This document shows positions 33,812 to 44,740 of a stretch of DNA of 60,000 nucleotides, piece after piece. The position numbers and the translations under genes were made by a program. The DNA is from Bolinopsis microptera (lineage: Eukaryota; Ctenophora; Tentaculata; Lobata; Bolinopsidae), in the NCBI RefSeq assembly GCF_026151205.1, contig NC_087076.1:20642828-20702827 (forward strand), given 5' to 3'. The notes below the pieces were generated by a model that worked only from the letters and a program-made list of their open reading frames with translations, did no database searches and had not been told where the DNA came from. The first letter of the stretch is position 1, and every line of letters begins with the position of its first letter.

Positions 33812-33961
33812 CTTCGGGGGTGACCAGTGGAGGAGCAGCACCACAACCCTCACGACCTTCACAAACATGACAGATCATGACTTGTTGGGGGATAATTGCT
33901 TTATCACATGCTACAATTTGAAGGGTCCTGTCACCCTGTCGACTTGGGGCAATTATATTAG
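33812..33961 (+). CDS. Candidate internal exon
   Basis: Right after the 48-bp array, the acceptor-like CACACACAACAG is followed by 150 open bases ending ATTAG before GTTGCTC. The peptide (FGGDQWRSSTTTLTTF, then NMTDHDLLGDNCFITCYNLK, then WGNYI) has a sequon and two Cys like an extracellular segment, and the DNA is less AT-rich than around it. No neighbouring exon was found and both splice sites are only moderate. Confidence 0.2.
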
Positions 33962-34280
33962 GTTGCTCTTCTTGCTTTTACGTATACGTGCTTTATGTTT
34001 GCTGTTATATATATTCTGATGAAAGTTTTCATGAATGCGTTGTTGTGGCTTATTTGATCATGAAAAAATTTGTTAATATAGTTTGGTCTTTATAACTTTT
34101 ATAAAGTTTCCGCGGAGACGTAACTTTGTAATTGTATATAAATCACCTAAATAGTGGACTATTAACAAAATAGTTGTTCATTATATAGTAAAATTTACAG
34201 AAAATAATTTCACACAGAGAATAACGAGTTTGCAGCTGTTTGTTTGCCTGTAGTATGTAGTAACTGTGCCGCATGCATTA
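33962..34280. other. AT-rich spacer
   Basis: No gene or repeat visible. Confidence 0.5.
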
Positions 34281-35422
34281 CAAGGTCAAAGGAAATCGCA
34301 CTTCGCAGCACGTGTGCAATCGTGATTTTTTCCATTCTCCGCGACAAATCGCGATTTTTGACGTTTGCCGCGAAAAAATCGCGATTTTGTCAATTCTCCG
34401 CGACAAATTGTGCATTTTTCTTTATATCTGAGGACCAAATTTGCGCATTTTCCTTTAAGTCCGAAGGCCAAATATCACGTTCTTTATAAAGTTATAAGTA
34501 TATGGAACCAATCACATCCACAGCCTTCCGAATGTAGGTACAGACTTCAGAAGACCGAAAAATATTTTCAGTTCATAATGATCAGAGTAGAATGAAACAT
34601 GAACAAAAGTAGCTTCAGGAAAAACTTCCAACATCGTATATCGAGAGGTAGGTACTACTACCAGGTACGGACTTCAGAAAACCAAAAGAAATATGTTAGG
34701 ATCATAAAGATCAGAGTAGCATGAACCGTGGAAAAATTGGTTTCCAGTAATCAACTTTCACAAGAATTTCTTAACCCACTCGTCTGCTGACGTAACTTTG
34801 TTAGCCAAAAACTTCCCAACTTCCCTAAAACTTAGACATAGAAACTTAGACCACTAGACATAAGTTTACCACTAGACATAAAGTTAACCACTACTAGGCA
34901 CCCCAATCAATGTCTGGAAAACTGCAAACATTCTGAAGACGATACACAGAGGCCCTCTTATGAACAAAGGCAAAGATGAGGAAATAACATAATACGTATG
35001 TGATGTCAAATGTGTTAGGCATAAGGTTAGTTCATATAGCAGTTAAACTGTTACTAGTGAGATTCGGAACAATGATAACATTGACCAATTGTTAAGACAA
35101 TTAATCTATATTATGACTTTATAATATACCTTTGCGAACACAATATGGACAAAAACTTATGAGGGTAAAGGAAATATTTCTCCGAACATAGTGATAGTGA
35201 AAAAATTATACAAAGGATGCCACAATGCTGGCAACATGCCGCCACCAGCCACCTCTAAATCGCCCACTAAAAGCCACTGAGCTGCAAAATTTTAAGTGAT
35301 TTAAACCTCATTCTGTCCAATAACCATAATTTTGCCGCGATTCTGCAGCGATTCTGCCTAGTTCTGCTTGTCGCAGCGCCGCGATTTTTGGCCTAAATAA
35401 TCGCGATTTTCTTTTGTCCTTG
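34281..35422. mobile_element. Larger relative of MITE family M1, about 1.1 kb
   Basis: The left end CAAGGTCAAAGGAAATCGC is complemented at the right end by GCGATTTTCTTTTGTCCTTG. Both subterminal regions share the family's blocks (CATTCTCCGCGACAAAT at left, GCGATTTTTGGCCTAAATAA at right). No transposase frame is visible inside; the interior has an imperfect direct repeat (34539-34598 with 34666-34728, both around GACTTCAGAA and GATCAGAGTAG). Two independent fragments lying near each other are an alternative. Confidence 0.5.
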
Positions 35423-35739
35423 GTTGGCAAACTTTCTACAATTCTTGACGATTTCCCGATTGTTTGATTATTTTTCAGCTACAAATACAATGTGGGTTAC
35501 ACTGTGAATGGGACACGATAGGAAGGATAACATGTGAAATGCGTAAAATACGTGAAATATATTGTGAAATACGTGAAATATGTGATGTTGGTATGTGATA
35601 TATAGTATCTGATCCCTTCTGTTTCTTACAGGTAACATTTAGATCTGTAAGACAGGGCTGGTTGCACCCACCGACAGCTGTCTTAAAGTCTTAAGTCAGC
35701 AGGTATCCAGTTGCCTCACCATCCTACAGGTATACATGC
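35423..35739. other. Spacer with CGTGAAAT repeats
   Basis: A short run of TGTGAAATACGTGAAATA-type repeats lies at about 35532-35590. No gene is visible. Confidence 0.4.
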
Positions 35740-35808
35740 CACGTGACTTGCTATCCTGGTCTCCTATTGGCTTATTGGATGATCCTGCAAATACAAGCCT
35801 CTGATTGG
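35740..35808. promoter_or_regulatory. CACGTG plus three CCAAT (ATTGG) boxes
   Basis: CACGTG at 35740-35745 is followed by ATTGG at 35766, 35774 and 35804. The arrangement matches the clusters at 31831-32064 and 55213-55287. It lies 120-190 bp before a small plus-strand ORF starting at 35927. Confidence 0.4.
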
Positions 35809-35926
35809 CTGGCACGATTCAACACCTGTTTTTGTTTTAATTACTGGGCTTTTTTGCGGATTATCACGAGAGATCTCTAAGAAAGTAGTTTGAGTGGGCG
35901 AGGGAGACCTGGATTCTAAAAACAGT

Positions 35927-36016
35927 ATGCTGATCCTTAGTGTGACTGTAGCATTTTGTGGGATATGGGGAGGTTTAGTTGCAACGTCCTATGTCAGGGC
36001 CATCACTAAACCATAA
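35927..36016 (+). CDS. Candidate signal-peptide mini-ORF or first exon
   Basis: ATG at 35927 opens a 29-residue peptide, MLILSVTVAFCGIWGGLVAT and nine more residues, that looks like a signal peptide. A donor-like GAG/GTTTAG at about 35971 could make it the first exon of a secreted protein gene, as in many Ly6-like genes. The promoter-like cluster just upstream is the main support. No second exon was identified. Confidence 0.2.
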   Translation: MLILSVTVAFCGIWGGLVATSYVRAITKP

Positions 36017-36546
36017 TAACTCTACATAACCAGTAACACTGTGTCTCTTTGTGAATAATTGTGGCCTCATAGAACTCCATAACGTGTAAAAACTCTCGTA
36101 CGTCAGCCGCTTTTCCATCCTATTTAAGTGTAGCAATTACAGGTTTCATCCACAATATGCCTTGTCTACCGTTAGCTTCCCTTAAACCTCCTACAAACAA
36201 TGCAACACGTGTTGTACGGCTTTACCCTGCTATAGTAGTAAAACTGTAGAATTCAGGGCGGCTCTCTCCTGTCAGGACGGCTAAAGTCGAGTATATAAAG
36301 TCCTCTAGTAAGAGCTTTAGTACATAAAGTCCTTGTCGTGGAGTCTCTACTTCACAAAAGGCCCATTGTTATAATATGCATCTCCGTCCCTCAAGACCCT
36401 CTCTTTTTCTCTTTGTGACGCGAGTTTGTACTGGGAGTTTGTACTGTTGTTGTTCAATGTTGTTCATTCGTTTTACTTTCTGATGAAGCAGTATGTTTTC
36501 TGATAGAGCAGTTTGATGGTTCCTAACTCTATTGTGCTTGTGAGGA

Positions 36547-36672
36547 AGGGAGGGGGAGGGGGAGGGGGAGGGGGAGGGGGAGGGGGAGGGGGAGGGGGAG
36601 GGGGAGGGGGAGGGGGAGGGGGAGGGGGAGGGGGAGGGGGAGGGGGAGGGGGAGGGGGAGGGGGAGGGGGAG
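36547..36672. repeat. GGGGGA hexamer array, about 20 copies
   Basis: A nearly pure (GGGGGA)n tract of 126 bp. The plus frame reads polyglycine. G runs of five at 6-nt spacing should form G-quadruplexes, and such tracts are unstable in length. Confidence 0.97.
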
Positions 36673-37862
36673 ATGATAATATCCTTGTATGTGCTTGTAC
36701 GTTAGAGACTATTTTATTATTCCAGACCCTCGATTAACCTTTTGCTGACGTTAATATTCCCCGAGCCGTGCAACTGCATTTATAGTTTTAGTTTTACCAG
36801 TGATTACGTAAGAAAAGACAATCACAACACTGTTACTATAAAGCATCAGAACCTCTATAATACTTGAACACTTAATTTAAGCGGCAAACATCAACAAACA
36901 AGCGGGCGGCTTAAACTTTATCTGAAGTATGTTACCTGAACATGTAATAATTAATTACTAATGCAAATTAAATAGTTTTTCTAGGAGATTATCGCTGAAC
37001 TTCATGTCATGAGTTGGATATAAAGCTCGCATTTCACCGTAATGTAAGATTTTTTGTAATGCCACTTTATACATGTCATGAACCCAGATTAAGCCCTTCC
37101 CCTCTGACTTTCATCTCTTTTGGCAAATCTCGCCGTCCTCTCAAAATGGCAGTAAAGTAAATCCCAGACAAAAGATGTCAGAACTCAGAAAGCATTACAT
37201 AACCCAGACAGAAGGTGTCGAGACAATTTGGTTCATTAATCTTATGATATCACCATTTTAAAATACCACATCTGGTAAACTTAATAAAGGGTATTACTGC
37301 TGTTGTGAAATGGTTGCTGCTACCCTAGTGGTTCACTTACCATTGTGATTAACCTGACAACCCTTTAACTCTAGTGGTTACTAAATGTGTTTATCAAATT
37401 CAACTAAATTTCGTTAAAACATTTACACTTTACAGTTTATCAACGTTATTAGAATTTACGTATTTAATGTTTGTCTCGGCAACCTATTAAGCTTAAAACT
37501 GGCACGTAGCCGACAATTATTTGGATCTAGTTATAGTTACTTTGATACTACAACATACCCACAAAGTAATCACACCCACAATTATATCTCGAGCCGAGTA
37601 CTCAGTACATTAAGTATTAACCGATGACGATCATGTTGCGGGGTTGTTTCATAAAATCAATGATTCAGCAGCTCACCCCGCACTACAAATCACTACAAAT
37701 CACGTTATCGTGTTATATGTCCAGAGTGCACCTGTTCCTTCTCCCAATACGATTTACCGTCCTAACACTATACCGGTGTACCTTTCTACAGGCATTACAT
37801 TACATGCCACACTTAACCTAGCTATTGGTAGTCTGAGAAGCCTTTTTATTTGTTTTTTTAAT
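36673..37862. other. Gene-free stretch
   Basis: Short frames at 37624-37871 overlap in two registers without domain or splice context. A minus-strand GTAAGT donor-like site near 37333 stands alone. Confidence 0.4.
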
Positions 37863-38081
37863 TCAGATTGACATATCGTTCATATTCAGTCGATATTTAT
37901 TGTCAAAAAGGCATTGACTTTGACTATAATTTGTGGGGAGGTGATCAATATTTTCTAATATAAAGAACTCTTTAGTTGAAGCTCTCTGGTGTAGAAACTT
38001 GAGGTATTCATATGATATCGTACCAATATCATACCCATTTCTGATTACATGACCCACACCCGCATCATATTTAAAGATCAT
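37863..38081 (-). CDS. Small ORF with upstream CCAAT boxes, unknown
   Basis: An ATG at 38081 (minus) opens 72 codons beginning MIFKYDAGVGHVIRNGYDIG and ending NMNDMSI. Composition is protein-like, with no motif I recognise. Two CCAAT boxes lie 215-250 bp upstream on this strand. It might be a short gene, a first exon or chance. Confidence 0.2.
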   Translation of the reverse strand: MIFKYDAGVGHVIRNGYDIGTISYEYLKFLHQRASTKEFFILENIDHLPTNYSQSQCLFDNKYRLNMNDMSI

Positions 38082-38295
38082 CTTGTATCACCACCGCTAG
38101 AAAGCACCGAGCTTGATCGTTTTTCTCACTAACGACTTTATATTTGATATGAATGCTGGGTTATACATGCACAGTTATATTACTTGCCTCGTACAACAGG
38201 AATAAAACCAAGCCATTTAATAAAACTGCGATATTGATAACACGTAACTAGAAAACTTGAAAATTTTTCTAAGAGAACCGTCCAGTTTCTTCCAG

Positions 38296-38331
38296 CCAAT
38301 CACCGATCGTTGTTCCGTTCTCTCAGCCAAT
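38296..38331. promoter_or_regulatory. Pair of CCAAT boxes
   Basis: AGCCAAT occurs at 38294-38300 and 38325-38331, 31 bp apart (about three helical turns), in a locally GC-richer patch. It could serve the minus-strand ORF at 37863-38081. Confidence 0.3.
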
Positions 38332-38339
38332 ACAAGAGC

Positions 38340-39466
38340 AATAGTCAGCCCACCTGCAACTCTCTCAGATTAATTTAACGACCACAGTTAGGTTTTCAAG
38401 CATGTCTTTAGCAACATAGCTGCACACGACAATATATTTAATCCTAAGACTACGGAGAGCTGAGCAGTTTCGTAATGATTAAACTTAACTGGTACTTCCA
38501 TGTGAAGTAATTTGTTACAGTGCTCCACTCGTAGAGTGTACTATTCATGTTATATCGGGATCAGTTTAAGTCAGGGAACTGTTTCAAAATATATTCCAGA
38601 TTCCTGCTTTTTTTTTGAGAAGTGCTACTAACTTTGCCTTCCAAATCTTACTGCTGTTTGATTTCTGATTCGATAAAAACTCTCAGATTTCAAAAATAGT
38701 CAGTTTTCAAAAATCTAAAATAATTGTTTTCGGAAATATCGGAAATAAATTCTGGTGCCTCACATTTCTTGTTGCCCATCTTCGTGCGTGTTTTATCATG
38801 TATATACAAAATGAGCTAAAGACAAAGTTGGTCACGCGACACAATTTGCGGTAAAACGATTAATATTCATTTCGACATTTTACCTTATATGAGATTAAAG
38901 TTGATTCAATCGGTTAAATTATTTGGTATTAGAGTTGGGGATATGGTGTGGGCGTAAGGATTGATTAATTGGTAAACTTTAAGTAGTTTAGATAGGGTAA
39001 CGGGTTTATATTATACAACCCTGCCTGTTTTGCCAAATGCTTGAACCGATATTTTGATTTGCTTGAACACACATTTTGGAATTCTTTTGCAACAATGTTA
39101 CTTATTTGTCTAGAAAAGTTTTGCTTACATCAAGTGATAGATGTGAATTGTTAGAAAATAAATATTTGCTCACATAAGACTACTTGCTGCGGATTAGCAG
39201 TGTCAAAAAAAGTTATAAATAAAATAGTAATATCAGTTAAAACTTTAATAAACATTGTTATAATTAATTAATTATTAAGGCGGTTAAGTAAGTTCCAATT
39301 TCCCAAAGAAAATGACAAGAAGTTAGTTTCAATAGTCTGGATCACACGCTAGAACTAAAGTAACTAGTATCACTGCAGCTTGGCTCCAAAAGAGCATCTA
39401 CAAGTGTCAACAGCTACCTGCTATTATCTCATTCACTGGAAATATTGTGTTAAAAAAGTAATACCA
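38340..39466. other. Gene-free AT-rich stretch
   Basis: No frame of interest and no tandem array in this interval. Confidence 0.5.
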
Positions 39467-40803
39467 GTTTTTTTTTTTTTTTTTCAAAGAGAGGCTGGGC
39501 CAAGATAGCCCACGAGAGGATAGCATTGAGATGCTCTGCCTACCTCTGGGGTGTGGCAACCCTGGGGAAGGTTGCCGGTGAAATCAGAGTGAACGGTGGA
39601 GGATGGTGTAAGAAGTGATGTGAGTCAAAATGATACGCTTCAGTGCCAGCTGGGTTTGGAAAAGTAAAACGAGACGAGATAGCATATGAGATAATACTTT
39701 AAGTCACCCCGGTCTGATCCAGCTCTTCCGGCACAATTAAGCGTTTGGTGCGGTTTGCGAAATTGACAATTGTGGTGATGTGTTGGTTGTCGAATATGTC
39801 ATTGACAGAGAGGTAGTAGTCCTGGAAATATTGACCTCTAATTTGGGCAATAGCCGGACAATGTCCAAGGAAGTGTGAGACAGTTTCCTCTCCGTCGCCG
39901 CACATAGGACAATCACTGGTGTTTGATTTGCAAATGGTGTGAAGGTGTTTATTTAGGCCGCAGTGACCCGTGATGAGGTGAACTGCAGTTCTGTAATCTT
40001 GTCTGTTGTTGCTGAGTGTAGTGTTGAGGTTTTTGATGATTTTGGCGTGCTTGTGGCCGAGTGTCAGTTTGGTGTGTCTGGGACCGTCAGTTAACCAAGT
40101 TTCCTGATTCAGTCTGTTGACTTTGTTGTCGATTTGACGCTTGATGTATAGTAGGATTGTGGAATAGGACACTTCAAAGTGGATTCACTGATTGTACCAA
40201 GCTTGCTTTTTCGTTCCCCCACAATCCGATGTGTGCTGCAATCCATCGTATCTCTAGCGTGTTGTTGGATCCGAGTGAATTAAGAGAGTCGTAACAATCT
40301 CTTGTAGTTCTACTCCGCGTTGAAAGTGCAGAGAGAGCTTGAATAGATGATAGACTGTCAGACCATATGATGATATGTGTGTTGGTATAATATGTAGATA
40401 GATATTTGCAAGCTTCAATGATAGCGGTGAGCTCTGTTTGGTAAACAGTGCAATAATCAGGGAGCTTGAATGATCTTTCTTCAAGGATCGTGTTATTATT
40501 GTCAGTTGTGATGATGTAGCCAGCCCCGCTTCCAGAGTCTGTGAGTGACCCGTCTGTGTAGCAGGTGATCGTTTCACTGGTAATATTGTCGATGGTGTTT
40601 TGAAGTGAGTTTCTATATTCCGTGTTATCAGCTCCAGGAGTTGTGACGGTGAAGTGCCGTCCCAGCATCATGGTAGGTATTGTTAGGTCTCTCGTTGCTC
40701 TAGGTGGGATAATGAGATCTGCCATGAATTGTTTGTTGATAGTTGTATGATTTTTGATAGTTCCCTTCCTGAAGGCGATAGTTTCAGTCATACCAGTTGC
40801 CGG
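39467..40803 (-). mobile_element. 5'-truncated LINE (RNase H-bearing non-LTR retrotransposon)
   Basis: On the minus strand: RNase H region (from 40803), CCHC tail, stop at 39699, about 215 bp of 3' UTR, then a poly-A seen as about 18 T at 39467-39484. The reverse transcriptase and everything 5' of it are missing, as expected from incomplete target-primed reverse transcription. The 5' break abuts the 49-bp minisatellite at 40804. A C-terminal RNase H with a CCHC knuckle points to the I/Jockey group in the broad sense. I could not find a clear target site duplication. Confidence 0.8.
39699..40803 (-). pseudogene. LINE ORF2 C-terminus: RNase H plus CCHC, frameshifted
   Basis: The first frame (about 210 codons to a stop at 40174) has RNase H motifs in order: CYTDGS (Asp 85), QTELTAI (Glu 125), WSDSLSS (Asp 150) and AHIGLWGNEKA (His 192). 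The usual Asp right after GNEKA is replaced where the frame goes wrong. Similarity then passes through a second reading frame (LGTISESTLKCP) into a third, 39699 to about 40150, which carries CPMCGDGEETVSHFLGHCP, a CCHC zinc knuckle, and ends QTGVT. At least two frameshifts therefore separate RNase H from the tail, and the copy is dead. RNase H would have removed RNA from the RNA-DNA hybrid during retrotransposition. Confidence 0.85.
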
Positions 40804-41875
40804 CAAATAGGTGCAATATTGCAGCTACCTGCAGTATCAGCTGCAGCTCTCACAGAAAATAGGTACAATGCTACCTGCAGTATCAGCTGCAGCTCTCACT
40901 GCAAATAGGTACAATATATAAAGCGAGACGATATATATATATTTATCTGTGCCATTTTACTGACACCACGGCATCAACTTTAACACGACTTTCCGCAGAA
41001 ACCGTTAAAGATATACAACTGAAACTTTTTTGATTGGGTCAAATGCTTTAATGGCCTTCAAATCAGCATGAAAAAATAAAAAAATTTTAGAGCCCAAAAT
41101 TTGGACCCCCAAGTGGTGTCAAAAACGCGAATTAAATAGGTAATAATTATTTTAGTCTCTTGAGTCTTGACACCACTTTAGGGTTAGACGGGTTCCTGCT
41201 AGTAGGTACAATGCAGCTACCTGCAGTATCAGCTGCAGCTCTCACAGCAAATAGGTACAATGCAGCTACCTGCAGTATCAGCTGCAGCTCTCACAGCAAA
41301 TAGTTACAATGCTACCTGCAGTATCAGCTGCAGCTCTCACTGCAAATAAGTACAATGCAGCTACCTGCAGTATCAGCTGCAGCTCTTACAGCAAACATGT
41401 ACAATGCAGCTACCTGCAGTATCAGCTGCAGCTCTCACTGCAAATAGGTACAATGCAGCTACCTGCAGTACCAGCTGCAGCTCTCACTGCAAATAGGTAC
41501 AATGCAGCTACCTGCAGTACCAGCTGCAGCTCTCACAGCAAATAAGTACAATGCAGCTACCTGCAGTATCAGCTGCAGCTCTTACAGCAAATAGGTACAA
41601 TGCAGCTACCTGCAGTATCAGCTGCAGCTCTCACAGCAAATAGGTACAATATTCAGCTACCTGCAGTATCAGCTGCAGCTATCACTGCAAATAGGTACAA
41701 TGCTACCTGCAGTATCAGCTGCAGCTCTCACTGCAAATAGGTACAATGCAGCTACCTGCAGTATCAGCTGCAGCTCTCACTGCAAATAGGTACAATGCTA
41801 CCTGCAGTACCAGCTGCAGCTCTCACTGCAAATAGGTACAATTCAGCTACCTGCAGTATCAGCTGCAAATAATCA
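40804..41875. repeat. 49-bp minisatellite rich in CAGCTG/CTGCAG, interrupted
   Basis: The unit contains AGGTACAATGCAGCTACCTG, then CAGTATCAGCTGCAGCTCTC and ACTGCAAAT. A shorter form lacks CAGCT after ATG, and other variants have ACC for ATC and ACAGC for ACTGC. About 2 copies lie at 40804-40915 and about 14 at 41203-41875, separated by 287 bp of unrelated sequence. Each unit holds several E-box and PstI-like palindromes. Confidence 0.95.
40916..41202. mobile_element. 287-bp insertion inside the minisatellite
   Basis: The insert lies between two copies of TAGGTACAAT (40906-40915, 41203-41212), which could be a target duplication or simply adjacent repeat units. It holds GACACCAC/GTGGTGTC blocks in both orientations (40961, 41114, 41168) but no ORF. 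Origin unknown; probably a small non-autonomous element. Confidence 0.45.
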
Positions 41876-43546
41876 CTGCTTATTTATTCTTCCTGATCCA
41901 CAAGTAATGTGAGTGCTGCTGGGAGACGTTTTTCCGGAAACATTGTCTTCTAAAAGTCACGCCATTTGCACCAGCCCATCTTCAATCATGCCGTCGTTCC
42001 TTGAATTCCTCGGCACCGTGGCACGAAGCACCGATCAGTAACACTGTAACACTGTAACACCGATATATCACAGTTCTCCGTTCCAGCAAACTCAAACAAA
42101 TATCGCGACAAATTTATACTCCCGAGGAATTTGCTTTTTTCTGTCAGATTTATTGCATACTTGTTACTTGTGTAGCGTTTGATCGGTGAATTAGCCCATC
42201 TGTTGGTCCTAGCGCCGTTTTGCAAGTTAATATTACAAAGGAATGCCAATGTTGACCGCTAATACTACTAAAATATTCATATAATGTTCTTTATGTTTTT
42301 TATGTTGTGCGATTAGTCTTGCTAATGCACGCTCGCGTTCATGTATTAATGAACTTGTAGTGTAAAATAGAGGCATTACACTACTTGAATTATTTTAGTC
42401 TCTTTACAGAAGAACTGTTGTAGTGAAATTTACTGAAAACCGTACACTTTGAAAAGAAGATCTCCTTTAGCTATATTACAATAATATTATTACGATGCCA
42501 TATAACACGCACAGTAAATATTGGTGCATAGGATATTACTATTACAATCTTGGCATTATCAAGGAAAACTTACAACTTGATTCGTTCCTCAGCACCGGGC
42601 ACTGCATGCTTAATCCCAGTTTTTCTGTTTCTTTAACGAACACCCTTGAAATAAAACATGATAATTAATACGATACTTCTTCCCACGAACTGAAGACCAG
42701 GTCCCCTCACATCCCACATATACCCTCAATTACCAAACCCATTTATAACTGAAACGCTACATACTAATAATACCTAATCTTTCGTCACTGCCAGTCTTTT
42801 TACAGCTGTCTTCTCAATTAATTTCGCTCGACGAGTCCCAGGTACTGAGGGTATAATTTATAATTATCTGGCTAACGAAGTGTGGTGTGTGTGCGGCCCC
42901 ACGCTTGGTAGATTAACAGTTTGCACCTCCTCTTTTTATACTCTCATTCAATTTGGCCCACGGAAAAGGCCTTACTTACCGTTCAAATTAGCGTCTATTA
43001 TTTCCGTCTATGTTTTAACATGTTTGGTAGTTTTGCCTTTGTTCTAGTGGTATTAGTTACATAGTATTTTTTGCAAGTTAAACGGTTTTTAACTATAAGA
43101 ATTAAGAGCTGCTCATTTTTTGTTGAAACGAGGCGGTCACAAATATTTGGCATATATGAGAAATATCCCTCCCCCACTAACATTATTAGAATATTTCAGA
43201 GAAAGTGGCCGTCTAACAGCACCACCAGTGATGTTGTGAAACTCCGCGTTCAGGAGCACGTGTTTGTTTTCTAAAAGTTAGTTGATCACCGGTGAGAAAT
43301 ATTTGTAATTAATGAATCGGTTGTTGGGTGTGAGAGAGAGAGAGAGAGTTGAAGAGAGACCACTGCACTACTGTTCTATATTATATATGTACAGAGGCCA
43401 TGAGTCTTAACTCTCTCAGATGTGAAAGTGCATTGAGAGGTTTAACTCTCAATGCACGTTAAAATTATCCTGACTTAGATCTAAAACGAGCCATCAGTGA
43501 AATAGGTACTGGATCACCTCCCCATCAGTATGGTCAATGGTGAATA
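41876..43546. other. Gene-poor stretch with a minor hairpin and AG repeat
   Basis: An 87-codon minus frame (41986-42249) has an ATG and several Cys but no recognised motif. A bulged hairpin GTGCGATTA...TAATGCAC is at 42307-42330. An (AG)n tract is at about 43333-43349. Complementary TTAACTCTCA/TGAGAGGTTAA sequences lie near 43408-43452. Confidence 0.45.
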
Positions 43547-44738
43547 CCTTATCGGACCTTATTTGGACGGACATTACTTGAACGTTGGAGGCCCTAGCGT
43601 TCACCTTAATGTCCGTTCAAATAAAGTCCGTTCAATTAATGTCCGTCCAAGTTAAAGTCCGTTGAATTTTTTTCAAACATTTTTCCATTTCGAACTTTTT
43701 TTCCAGATCCAGAATATGACAACTTTTAATTTCAGTCAATTTCAATAGCTATCATTAAACTAAACTATATCGTTGAATCAATAAAACAAGTTATTATCAA
43801 ATTTTAACGATCTAAATTGTAAATATCACATTATGGCATGATCACTATCTTGATCTAATTTTTTTGCCCATGCAGTTGATCTACGAGGGAAAAACAAAGC
43901 AATCACTTCTTATTCCTAAATATACATTTCCGAAAGACTTTGAGTTTATTTTTAACGACAAACATTGGGTAAATGAATCTACAACAATAAGTTTTATCGA
44001 TAACATCATAGTGTCGTATGTTAACGACGAAAAGGTTCTCCTTGGTCTGCCGGAGGCACAGATAAAATTTCTAGTAAACATTATGATGTTTTCAAGGGTC
44101 ACTTGACGGAAAAAGTCAACGAAATTATGGCACTCAACAAAATAGTTCATGAGCTAGTCCCCGCCAACAATCAACATGACATACTTGTTTCACATTTCAT
44201 CCTCTAGAAATTACGGTAAATCGTGTTATCAAGGACATTGTCCGACGTTGTTATAGCTCATATTACTCAGGGGAGGTAATGAAACAGATAAGTGCTGGGA
44301 AAGCTCCACGTGATGTTAAGGTTAACCTAAAGTTGTCGAAGATAAAACCACTTCACGCCGAATGGGTGGTAAAAGTTCACACTGAAGTGCAGGACCGAGG
44401 TAGTTTGATAAAAAAGGTTTCCAAAATGCGGGTATTACTGATGCTTTAAGCATGGAATATTTAATGCCCGAAAACCCATTTGATGAAGATGATATGTGAT
44501 ATTAGACAATAATCATGTACACATATTTTAACTATGTTTACTGATCAAAGACTGCTTTTCTTGCTTACTGTATGAAAAATGGATTTAAAAATGATTTGCT
44601 AAAATTTTAAAAACGTTAAAAAAAGATGAAAAAAATTCGGATTTTTGATGGTTTTGATTGCCTTCTAGCGTTCATATTAATGTCCGTTCATAATTATGTC
44701 CGTTCAAGTAATGTCCGTCCAAATAAGGTCCGATAAGG
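43547..44738 (+). mobile_element. Complete but inactive pogo-like (Tc1/mariner superfamily) DNA transposon
   Basis: Terminal inverted repeats of 38 bp (43547-43584 and 44701-44738, starting CCTTATCGGACC) are perfect, and each end is flanked by TA (43545-43546, 44739-44740), the target duplication of this superfamily. Several GTCCGTTCAA/GTCCGTCCAA motifs repeat just inside both ends, likely transposase binding sites. The interior holds a broken DDE transposase in the plus direction. Total length 1192 bp is short for a full pogo element, so the N-terminal DNA-binding part is probably deleted. Confidence 0.92.
43864..44500 (+). pseudogene. Frameshifted DDE_1-type transposase remnant
   Basis: The first frame (80 codons from 43864) begins MPMQLIYEGKTKQSL and includes DKHWVNESTT, typical of the DDE core of pogo/jerky-related transposases. 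A frameshift near 44077 moves the second catalytic Asp block (YDVFKG) to another frame, which ends at TAG about 44207. The block that normally carries the third acidic residue reads HPLEITVN in yet another frame, with Glu where PLD is usual. Downstream pieces (KLSKIKPLHAEWVVKVH) fit the C-terminal part of the family. The DNA-binding domain is absent. At least two shifts make it non-functional. Confidence 0.8.
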
Positions 44739-44740
44739 TA

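Noticed and set aside
36513-36737. 74-codon polyglycine ORF
   Set aside because: It is encoded by the GGGGGA microsatellite with no credible flanking coding sequence.
40254-40577. 107-codon minus-strand ORF inside the LINE
   Set aside because: It overlaps the RNase H frame in another register and has no motifs; it is a shadow.
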